In this document: piece by piece, positions 1 through 6,060 of the stretch | Position numbering within the stretch: position 1 is the first letter of the stretch | Layout of the letters: every line of letters begins with the position of its first letter | Assembly: GCA_002329295.1 (NCBI GenBank) | Contig: DCTT01000021.1 | Span: forward strand, 88,961 to 112,588 | Reading direction: 5' to 3' | Length of the DNA: 23,628 nt | Source of the DNA: Eubacteriaceae bacterium UBA1433 | GTDB lineage: Bacteria; Bacillota; Clostridia; Eubacteriales; UBA1433 | Made by a program: the position numbers and the translations under genes | The notes under the pieces: model-generated | What the model was told of the DNA's origin: nothing | Seen by the model: the letters and a program-made list of their open reading frames with translations, nothing else | The model's database searches: none

Positions 1-86
1 CCCGCCATAATGGCGGCTTTCGCTTTTTCCCTACTGGGAAAATATCCTTTTTCGTGCAAAAATACATCCAGCCTGATTTTTCCCAT
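1..86 (-). CDS. tlyA: TlyA-family rRNA 2'-O-methyltransferase / hemolysin A, N-terminal fragment (runs off left edge)
   Basis: Partial gene: 28 complete codons are visible before the window ends. The minus strand from 86 reads MGKIRLDVFLHEKGYF followed by PSREKAKAAIMA. This is the S4 RNA-binding domain start typical of TlyA proteins (RLDV-L-EKG---SREKAKA-IMAG). Known TlyA proteins 2'-O-methylate cytidines in rRNA, with the Rossmann methyltransferase domain following the S4 domain; that domain lies outside the window. The ATG at 86 follows an AAGGAAA ribosome-binding site at 92-97. In many Bacillota tlyA follows xseA-xseB-ispA(-dxs), which matches this position and supports the call despite the short fragment. 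It has its own promoter (133-138) and a perfect inverted repeat in the leader. Confidence 0.85.
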   Translation of the reverse strand, partial: MGKIRLDVFLHEKGYFPSREKAKAAIMA

Positions 87-105
87 GGGTTTCCTTTCAT
101 TAAAA

Positions 106-131
106 ATGCATATTTGTTGTCAAATATGCAT
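106..131. repeat. 26-bp perfect inverted repeat at the tlyA transcription start
   Basis: The arms ATGCATATTTG (106-116) and CAAATATGCAT (121-131) are exact reverse complements separated by TTGT. The repeat lies directly downstream of the predicted -10 box and upstream of the tlyA ribosome-binding site, so it overlaps the likely transcription start. It could be an operator or a 5'-UTR hairpin. There is no T-run beside it, so it is not a terminator. Confidence 0.7.
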
Positions 132-132
132 A

Positions 133-160
133 ATTATACCACACATGTATATTTTTACCA
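133..160 (-). promoter_or_regulatory. Predicted promoter for tlyA
   Basis: On the minus strand TATAAT (133-138) is preceded by TG plus one base, giving an extended -10 element. The -35 region (TGGTAA, 155-160, 16-bp spacer) is weak. It lies in the gap between the ispA stop and the tlyA start. Confidence 0.55.
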
Positions 161-173
161 TTATTTTTTGAAA

Positions 174-1064
174 TTAATGGTCTCTTTCCGCCAAAAAGTC
201 TGCGGTTCGCTTGAGAAAGTCGCCTTTGTCGCCAAACATCTTCAGATTTTTGACTGCCTGTTGATGCAGTTGGACGATTTTTGTTCTTGTTGCCTCGATA
301 CCGTGGACGCCGGGGTAGGTTAGTTTGCCGTCGGCGGCATCTTTGCCGATCGATTTGCCCAGCTTCTCCGCCTCGCCCTCGATGTCCAGCAAATCGTCCA
401 CAAGCTGAAAGCTGTGGCCGACGGCGGCGGCGTAAGCGCTGACGGCCGCCAACTGCTCTTCATCAGCCCCCGACAACAGCGCTCCGGCTCGCAACGGCGC
501 TGTGAGCAGCGCACCTGTTTTGTGCTTGTGAATATAGTCCAGCGCCTCTTTATCGGCTCCTTTGCCTTCGCTGAGCACATCGAGCACCTGCCCGCCGATC
601 ATGCCCTCATGGCCTGCCGCGACGATGATTTCGGTCATGGCGCGCAGGTAGCCTTCCAGATAACGGGCATTTTCATAGGGTATGTTTTGCGCCATGATTT
701 GCATTGCGCAGTTCAGCAGTCCGTCTCCGGCCAAAATGGCCATGGCCTCGCCGAAGACCACATGGTTTGTGGCCTTGCCCCGGCGCAGCACGTCATCGTC
801 CATGGCGGGCAAGTCGTCATGAATCAACGAGTAAGTGTGAATCATTTCCAATGCCGCCGCCAGCGGACGCGCCAGCATCACCGGGCCGTCAAAGAGGCGC
901 ACAGCCTCCATGAGCAATACGGGGCGCATGCGCTTGCCTCCGGCAAAGAGCGAATAGCGCATGGCTTCGAGAAGCAATGCGGGACTATCCCCTTTCGGGG
1001 CATAGTCGGCTAAGATTTCTTCGATTTCATCGGAACGTTTTTTTAAATCTTCTTTGTAGCTCAT
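174..1064 (-). CDS. ispA: Polyprenyl (farnesyl/geranylgeranyl) diphosphate synthase
   Basis: Condenses isopentenyl diphosphate with allylic diphosphates to make farnesyl- or geranylgeranyl-PP, the precursor for undecaprenyl carriers and quinones; cytoplasmic. The 296-aa length is normal for the family. The first Asp-rich motif DDLPAMDD is at residues 83-90, the second (DDLLD) at 223-227, and the substrate-binding GGKRMRP stretch is at 42-48. The ATG overlaps the xseB stop by 4 bp (ATGA), and the ribosome-binding site GGAGGA sits inside the Glu-rich end of xseB, so the two genes are translationally coupled. It is the last gene of the prmA-to-ispA operon. Chain length (C15 or C20) cannot be fixed from sequence alone. 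The family is certain; the symbol follows the usual xseA-xseB-ispA order. Confidence 0.93.
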   Translation of the reverse strand: MSYKEDLKKRSDEIEEILADYAPKGDSPALLLEAMRYSLFAGGKRMRPVLLMEAVRLFDGPVMLARPLAAALEMIHTYSLIHDDLPAMDDDVLRRGKATNHVVFGEAMAILAGDGLLNCAMQIMAQNIPYENARYLEGYLRAMTEIIVAAGHEGMIGGQVLDVLSEGKGADKEALDYIHKHKTGALLTAPLRAGALLSGADEEQLAAVSAYAAAVGHSFQLVDDLLDIEGEAEKLGKSIGKDAADGKLTYPGVHGIEATRTKIVQLHQQAVKNLKMFGDKGDFLKRTADFLAERDH

Positions 1065-1285
1065 TCTTCCTCCTCCGCCAGCGGCACCACTTCATCGGTT
1101 TTTAAATCCAGGCATTTCAGCTTGTCTTCCGTATCATCCAGTTCTTTTTCGAGTTCTTTGATAATGCCTGCCGATTCGGTAATGATGCCGATGGACTCTT
1201 CGAGCCCCACTTCTCCGCTTTCCAGCAGCGTTACTTTTTCTTCCAGTTCTTTCATTTTTTCTTCAAATGTTTTCTTTTGCGCCAT
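1061..1285 (-). CDS. xseB: Exodeoxyribonuclease VII small subunit
   Basis: Small subunit of exonuclease VII, which degrades single-stranded DNA from both ends; several small subunits bind each large subunit. The protein is 74 aa and helical, with the family pattern FEEKMKELEEKVTLLESGEVGLEESI near its start, followed by a second acidic helix and a Glu-rich tail. The ATG at 1285 has a good AAAGGAG ribosome-binding site. It overlaps the end of xseA by 23 bp and the start of ispA by 4 bp, consistent with coupled translation and a fixed subunit ratio. Length and position beside xseA make the call firm. Confidence 0.94.
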   Translation of the reverse strand: MAQKKTFEEKMKELEEKVTLLESGEVGLEESIGIITESAGIIKELEKELDDTEDKLKCLDLKTDEVVPLAEEEE

Positions 1286-2486
1286 AGGTTTCTCCTTTGA
1301 TTTCCACGATTTCAGCCTTTAGTCTGAAGTTGTCAAAAATAACGTCGATTGATTCGTGCAAACGTGCCTGCTCTTTGCTCGTGAGCAGTTTGTCTTGTAT
1401 TTTCACCAATGCATAGCCTTTTGCCAACGTGGCGGCAACGTCATTGGCCTCCAGTCTGATTTGCAGATTCGCCAGTTGCATGCGCTGCATGACCAGCATG
1501 GTCTCGGCGGTTTTTGCCAGGGTTTTGCGCAGGGTTTTGACAGCGTTTCTGTGTCCGGTGATGTTGTTTTGCAGCATTTGCGTAAGGGCGGCGGGACGAC
1601 TTAAGGCTTTTAACCGCTGTCTGTAATCTTCTAAACGCACAGAAATGACCTGCACCATGCGCAAGCGTTGCGCGGAAAGATGCGCCAGGTAGTTTTCGCG
1701 GGGAAACGAGACCATTTCGGCTGCTGCCGTGGGCGTGGCGGCGCGCACATCGGCAACGAAATCCGAAATGGTAAAATCGGTTTCGTGTCCGACGGCGGAA
1801 ATGACGGGAATCTTTGAAGCATAGATGGCCAGCGCCAGTTCTTGTTCGTTAAAGGCCCAGAGCTCTTCGAGACTGCCCCCTCCCCTTGCCACAATAATCA
1901 CATCGGCCAGATTGAGGCGATTGATGCGACCCATTCGTTCGGCCAGCTCCTTTGCTGCGCCGCTGCCCTGCACGGGCGCGGGACAGAGAATGATTTGCAC
2001 GGTGGGATTGCGCCGCCTGACAGTATTGATAATATCATGAATCACCGCACCTGTGGGGGACGTAATCACCGCCGCTTTTTTGATAAACGTCGGCAGCGGC
2101 TTTTTGTTTTCTTTGTCAAAATATCCCTGACTTTCCAGCTCTTTGAGCAAGCGGCTGTATTTTTCATGCAAAACGCCCATGCCCGAATGAATCAGCACGG
2201 TGGCCTGAAGCTGGCAGGTGCTGGTTTTTTCATAAAGCATCACACGGCCGTATGCAATGATGTGCATCCCCGCTTCCGGCAAAAAATCGATGTTGCGCAC
2301 ATCCCGGGCAAACATGATGCAATTGATTTTCGCATTTTCGTCCTTGAGACTGAAATACAAATGTCCGGACGAGTGCAGCGTGCAATTGGACACCTCGCCC
2401 TCAATGGCAACGCCGCTGAGCGTGGCATCTGCGCTGATCAGTCCGCTGATTTTTTTTGTAATTTGTGAGACGCTGTAAGTTTCCAT
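1263..2486 (-). CDS. xseA: Exodeoxyribonuclease VII large subunit
   Basis: Catalytic subunit of exonuclease VII, acting on single-stranded DNA in repair and degradation. The 407-aa protein begins with an OB-fold nucleic-acid-binding domain (about residues 1-100, starting YSVSQITKKISGLI). The catalytic domain follows, with VITSPTGAVIHDI at about 140-152, the hallmark RGGGSLEELWAFN at 201-213, and SAVGHETD plus the DVRAATPTAAAE stretch at about 230-257. The C-terminal part is helical and probably coiled-coil, as expected for binding the small subunit. It is somewhat shorter than the E. coli protein but within the range of Bacillota homologues. It starts 11 bp after the mtaB stop and runs into xseB. 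Confidence 0.95.
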   Translation of the reverse strand: METYSVSQITKKISGLISADATLSGVAIEGEVSNCTLHSSGHLYFSLKDENAKINCIMFARDVRNIDFLPEAGMHIIAYGRVMLYEKTSTCQLQATVLIHSGMGVLHEKYSRLLKELESQGYFDKENKKPLPTFIKKAAVITSPTGAVIHDIINTVRRRNPTVQIILCPAPVQGSGAAKELAERMGRINRLNLADVIIVARGGGSLEELWAFNEQELALAIYASKIPVISAVGHETDFTISDFVADVRAATPTAAAEMVSFPRENYLAHLSAQRLRMVQVISVRLEDYRQRLKALSRPAALTQMLQNNITGHRNAVKTLRKTLAKTAETMLVMQRMQLANLQIRLEANDVAATLAKGYALVKIQDKLLTSKEQARLHESIDVIFDNFRLKAEIVEIKGETYGAKENI

Positions 2487-2497
2487 ATTTTTTCCCG

Positions 2498-3781
2498 CTA
2501 TATGATTTCTGCCTGCATTGCATCGTTATCACTTTTCAACAGGCGTACTTTTTTGATTTGACCGCACAGCGGCACATCGGTTCGCACTTTTACAGTGATG
2601 TAATTTTCGCTGTAGCCTTCTTCGCAGTCGTCTTTGCGCTGTTCAAAAAGCACCCGTGCTTCTTTGCCAATAAATCGTTGATAAAAAGACTGCTGCAGCT
2701 CGCTGCTCAGTCGCAAAAACTCTTCACTGCGCCGCTGCTTGGTTTGCTTGTCCACCTGCCCTGCCATCGTCGCCGCTTTCGTGCCTTTTTTGGCGGAATA
2801 CGGAAAGACGTGGATTTTCATAAAGCCGATATCGCGGCAAAAACGCAAGGATTCTTTGTGGTCTTCTTCGCTCTCGCCGGGAAAACCGACAATGACATCG
2901 GTGGTCAGCGAACAGGTTGGAAAATTCGTGCAAATATCCTCGGCAATTTGCGCGTACTCCCTGGCGCTGTAGCGTCTGCCCATGGCGACAAGGGTATTTT
3001 CGCTGCCGCTTTGCAGGGACAAATGAAACGACGGACATACTTTGCTGCAGTTTTGCAGGCGAGATACGAACGACGGCGTAAAGATTTTCGGCTCCAACGA
3101 TCCCAGGCGAATGCGCGCCACCGATTGTATGTTCTGCAATGATTCGATTACGTCAATGAGTCCGATATTTTGCCATTCTTTGCCGTAAGAGGCGATGTGC
3201 GTGCCTGTAAGCACGATTTCGCTGTGTCCCGCTGCGGAAAGCACAGCCGCTTCCGCAAGAATTTCCTCTATGTTTCGGCTGCGCGCTTTGCCTCTTGCAT
3301 AAGGGATAATGCAGTACGCGCAATAATTGTCACAGCCTTCCTGTATTTTTAAAAACGCTCTGGTTTTTTCGCTGTAAGCGCGAATATGGAGCGGTTCGTA
3401 TATTTCCGTTTTGTCATGCGGTGTTACGAAGTCCGTTTTTTTTGCTTTGGATGCTTCGATCAGCAACGGCAGTTTCTCTCTGTCGGCAATGCCGATGATG
3501 CCGTCCACTTCTTCAAAGCCCAACAAGCGCTGCGGAGCAATTTGGCTGTAGCAGCCTGCCGCAATAATTACCGCATCGGGATTTGTTTTGCGGGCACGGT
3601 GAATCATTTGGCGGGACTTGGATTCGCTGACATTGGTTACGGCGCAGGTGTTGATGATATAAACATCGGCTTTGTCATGAAAGGAAACAATTTCATACCC
3701 TGCGGACAAAAGCGCCTCTTCCATGGCTTGGGTATCATAGATGTTGGTTTTGCAGCCCAACGTATAAAGCGCCGCCTTCAT
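2498..3781 (-). CDS. mtaB: tRNA t6A37 methylthiotransferase MtaB (radical SAM)
   Basis: Converts t6A to ms2t6A at position 37 of ANN-decoding tRNAs. Numbered from the chosen start, the N-terminal domain carries C10 (TLGCKTN), C46 (NTCAVTN) and C77 (AAGCYSQ), which bind the auxiliary [4Fe-4S] cluster. The radical-SAM triad C150-x3-C154-x2-C157 (GCDNYCAYC) follows, and the C-terminus has TRAM-domain character. An open frame extends 13 codons further, but the ATG at 3781 is preferred. It overlaps the rsmE stop as ATGA and begins MKAALYTLGCKTN, as homologues do. The protein is 427 aa, normal for the family. MtaB is preferred over MiaB from the LGCKTN start and the Bacillota gene neighbourhood. 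Confidence 0.93.
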   Translation of the reverse strand: MKAALYTLGCKTNIYDTQAMEEALLSAGYEIVSFHDKADVYIINTCAVTNVSESKSRQMIHRARKTNPDAVIIAAGCYSQIAPQRLLGFEEVDGIIGIADREKLPLLIEASKAKKTDFVTPHDKTEIYEPLHIRAYSEKTRAFLKIQEGCDNYCAYCIIPYARGKARSRNIEEILAEAAVLSAAGHSEIVLTGTHIASYGKEWQNIGLIDVIESLQNIQSVARIRLGSLEPKIFTPSFVSRLQNCSKVCPSFHLSLQSGSENTLVAMGRRYSAREYAQIAEDICTNFPTCSLTTDVIVGFPGESEEDHKESLRFCRDIGFMKIHVFPYSAKKGTKAATMAGQVDKQTKQRRSEEFLRLSSELQQSFYQRFIGKEARVLFEQRKDDCEEGYSENYITVKVRTDVPLCGQIKKVRLLKSDNDAMQAEII

Positions 3782-4530
3782 TCTTGCCCGCCCTCTTCCT
3801 GCTTTTCGTAGCTTACGCAAGAAAGCAAAAACATGCCCGCTGTTTCCGTGCGCAAAATGCGTCTGCCCAAGGATACCAAAACAGCGCCCGCCTCCTTGGC
3901 ATGCTGTGCTTCTTTCGGGTCAAATCCCCCTTCGGGACCCACGATAAAAACCAGATTTGTGCTGTTATTGCCTCGCAAGACGCTTTTGAAAGTCGTTGTT
4001 TTTTCTTCTTCATAGGCCATGATGACCTTTGCTGCCGGATCAAGTGAGGCAAGCATCGCATCAAAGTCTTTGAAAATGCGCACAGCGGAGATGGCTCCCG
4101 CACCGCACTGGTTTGCCGCTTCCTCCACAATGCGATCAAAACGGCTGAGCCGTTTTTGCTGCTGGGCTTCGTCGTATTTTACGTCTGTGCGGGCGGAAAA
4201 AAAGATGTTAATTTCATCCGCGCCCAGCTCCGTGGCCTTTTGCAGCACGAAATCGATTTTCGCGCCTTTGGGCATGGCTTGGCACAGTGTGAGGGTATAG
4301 TCTTTCTTCGACGCGTTTTGCGACGCGCTGATTACGCTTGCTTCCAGCCTGTCTTTGGCAACGGAGGTAACGGTGCAGCTATAGTCGGTATAGGCGCCGT
4401 CGCAGGCGATGAACGCATCGCCCGGGCGCATGCGCAACACATTTTTCATGTGGTGCGCCCTTGCGCCGAAAACGCGCAGGCTGCCGCCGTCATCGTATAA
4501 TTCTTCCCGGTCAATAAAAATTCTATGCAT
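3778..4530 (-). CDS. rsmE: 16S rRNA (uracil-1498-N3)-methyltransferase
   Basis: Methylates U1498 of 16S rRNA with SAM. The 250-aa protein has an N-terminal PUA-like domain (HRIFIDRE-----GG, then HHMKNVLRMRPGD at about 26-38). A SPOUT trefoil-knot domain follows: QKATELGADEI at about 97-107, VGPEGGF at 197-203 and LGRRILRTETA at 221-231, the knotted SAM-binding loops of the family. The ATG has an AAGGA ribosome-binding site and lies 3 bp after the prmA stop. The end overlaps mtaB by 4 bp. The prmA-rsmE-mtaB order is common in Bacillota. Confidence 0.95.
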   Translation of the reverse strand: MHRIFIDREELYDDGGSLRVFGARAHHMKNVLRMRPGDAFIACDGAYTDYSCTVTSVAKDRLEASVISASQNASKKDYTLTLCQAMPKGAKIDFVLQKATELGADEINIFFSARTDVKYDEAQQQKRLSRFDRIVEEAANQCGAGAISAVRIFKDFDAMLASLDPAAKVIMAYEEEKTTTFKSVLRGNNSTNLVFIVGPEGGFDPKEAQHAKEAGAVLVSLGRRILRTETAGMFLLSCVSYEKQEEGGQE

Positions 4531-4533
4531 GGA

Positions 4534-5451
4534 TTATTCCTTTTTTTCTGCCAACAGGCTTACCCACTGACCCTCTTGCAGGGTTTTGAGAAGAACAAAG
4601 CCGTTTTGAGATAAAACAGCGTCCATTTCTTTAAGCTGTGTGTCCAAAATGCCCGATAAAATCATCTTGCCGCCGGGGGTAAGGCGCTGTTTTGCCTGCG
4701 GTATCAATTCTTTTAAAATCGACACAATGATATTGGCAACGACAAGATCCACCTTGCCTTCAAAAGACGCAAAAAAATCGCCTTCCAAAAACGTGATATT
4801 TGATACTTCGTTCAGCGCACTGTTTTTGATTCCTGCCGCTATGGCGAGGCTGTCGATATCGCCGGCATAGACCTGCCCTGCTCCGAGTTTTGATGCGAGA
4901 ATCGACAAAATGCCGCTGCCGCTGCCTACGTCAAAGACGCATGCGCCCGGTTTGACTGTTTCATGAAGCAGGCGCATGCACATGCGGGTGGTTTCGTGCA
5001 GTCCGGTGCCAAAGGCAGCGCCGGGCTCCAGCAAAATCACGAGTTTTTTCTTTTGTTCTTCCGTAAGCGTATCGACGTCCCAAACGGGGCAAATAACCAT
5101 ATTGTCTATTTCGGCAATCGCGTAATATTTTTTATGCTCCTCGGCCCAATCGATGTCCATAATTTGACGCACATCAACGGTATAAGCGCCGAGGTCAAAG
5201 CCGAAGTCCGCAAAGGCTGCGATTTTTTCTTCGATTTGCGCCACGAGGCTTTCTACATTTTCTTGCGCAGTGTAGCCCACCACACGGCAAAGACCGTCCG
5301 GGGGCAGGATGTTTTCATTCTCCCAGAGTTCATCCTCCGTGAGTTTTTCGCTGTGCGTATAAATGGCGCAGCTGTCGATGCCCAACTCGGAAAAAATTTG
5401 ACAAAGGGGCTCTTCGGCCAAGGCGCCGATGGTAACTTCGATTTCAAACAT
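4534..5451 (-). CDS. prmA: Ribosomal protein L11 methyltransferase
   Basis: SAM-dependent methyltransferase that trimethylates ribosomal protein L11. The N-terminal L11-recognition domain (about residues 1-95) is followed by DWAEEHKKYY (101-110) and then the catalytic domain. That domain has GAAFGTGLHETT at about 144-155, the SAM-binding VFDVGSGSGILSI at about 172-184, acidic residues GDID at about 197-200, and the VANI motif near 238. The longer frame begins with a GTG that overlaps the ribosome-binding site. The ATG at 5451 lies 8 bases after GGAG and gives the usual MFEIEV-type start, so 305 aa is preferred. It is the first gene of the operon, with its own promoter upstream. Confidence 0.94.
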   Translation of the reverse strand: MFEIEVTIGALAEEPLCQIFSELGIDSCAIYTHSEKLTEDELWENENILPPDGLCRVVGYTAQENVESLVAQIEEKIAAFADFGFDLGAYTVDVRQIMDIDWAEEHKKYYAIAEIDNMVICPVWDVDTLTEEQKKKLVILLEPGAAFGTGLHETTRMCMRLLHETVKPGACVFDVGSGSGILSILASKLGAGQVYAGDIDSLAIAAGIKNSALNEVSNITFLEGDFFASFEGKVDLVVANIIVSILKELIPQAKQRLTPGGKMILSGILDTQLKEMDAVLSQNGFVLLKTLQEGQWVSLLAEKKE

Positions 5452-5484
5452 TGTTCGCACTCCGTGTTTTGATTAATTGAAATC

Positions 5485-5493
5485 ATTATATCA
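5485..5493 (-). promoter_or_regulatory. Promoter for the prmA-rsmE-mtaB-xseA-xseB-ispA operon
   Basis: An extended -10 element, TGA followed by TATAAT on the minus strand, stands about 35 bases upstream of the prmA start. No strong -35 hexamer is visible at 16-18 bp, which is usual for extended -10 promoters. No other promoter of this quality was seen inside the operon before tlyA. Confidence 0.5.
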
Positions 5494-5610
5494 TTTTTTG
5501 ACCTTTAGCGCACAACAAAATCCGCATATTGAAAATCCCGTTTTTTGGCAGATTGCAGAAGATTCCTGTTGAACTATAAGCGCAGTACACTGTCCTGTCA
5601 GAAAAGCGCA

Positions 5611-5642
5611 AATAAAATACCGACCTGTAAAAACAGGTCGGT
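5611..5642 (-). terminator. Intrinsic terminator after ireB
   Basis: A perfect 10-bp stem, ACCGACCTGT paired with ACAGGTCGGT, has a 4-base loop (5619-5642). On the minus strand it is followed by ATTTTATTTG. It ends the alaS-ireB unit and separates it from prmA. Confidence 0.8.
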
Positions 5643-5698
5643 GAATTTTTATGCATGTTTCAGGGACGGCTGTTTTAGCCGCTATTGAGAGCGCTCAA

Positions 5699-5953
5699 TC
5701 AAAGACCGATGGATTTTAAATAGGCTTTGATGCACTCTTCAATCAACTCGTCACGCTCCACTCTGCGAATAAGCGCTCGGGCATTTTTGTGCGAGGTGAT
5801 ATAGGTGGGATCTCCGCTCATAATGTAGCCCAGAAGCTGATTGATGGGATTATACCCTTTTTCGAGCAATGCCGCATTGACTTCACGAATGATGTCCTGA
5901 ATGGCTTTTTCGCGATCGTTATCCAGGCTGAATTGTACGGTGCTGTTTTCCAT
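5699..5953 (-). CDS. ireB: IreB-family regulatory phosphoprotein (UPF0297/DUF965)
   Basis: Small cytoplasmic protein; in Enterococcus faecalis IreB is a substrate of the PASTA kinase IreK and modulates cephalosporin resistance. The 84-aa product reads MENSTVQFSLD and continues with the family core NAALLEKGYNPINQLLGYI, SGDPTYITSHKNAR and IRRVERDELIEECIKAYL. Thr5, near the N-terminus, is in the region phosphorylated in the enterococcal protein. The open frame extends 5 codons upstream, but the ATG at 5953 has a GGAGA site 7 bases away and matches the family start. It follows alaS, the usual Bacillota order. The customary next genes (ruvX and a DUF1292 gene) are absent here. Confidence 0.93.
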   Translation of the reverse strand: MENSTVQFSLDNDREKAIQDIIREVNAALLEKGYNPINQLLGYIMSGDPTYITSHKNARALIRRVERDELIEECIKAYLKSIGL

Positions 5954-5970
5954 GTCTTTTCTCCACATAT

Positions 5971-6016
5971 CAAAATACTATTTTGGTATTATATCGCACT
6001 TTGGTGTTTTTTACCA
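5971..6016 (-). promoter_or_regulatory. Predicted ireB promoter with a palindrome at its start site
   Basis: On the minus strand TGGTAA (6011-6016) and TATAAT (5988-5993) are separated by 17 bp. Immediately downstream, at 5971-5985, CAAAATA and TATTTTG form a perfect 7-1-7 palindrome over the expected transcription start. No terminator separates alaS from ireB, so read-through from alaS is also likely. Confidence 0.5.
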
Positions 6017-6060
6017 CGTTTTTTTTCATATTTTACAAAATAAACAAACGATATTTGATC

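Noticed and set aside
1..17. CCGCCATAATGGCGG hairpin near a T-run, resembling a terminator
   Set aside because: It lies within the tlyA coding sequence (codons for KAAIMAG), and the stem has almost no loop.
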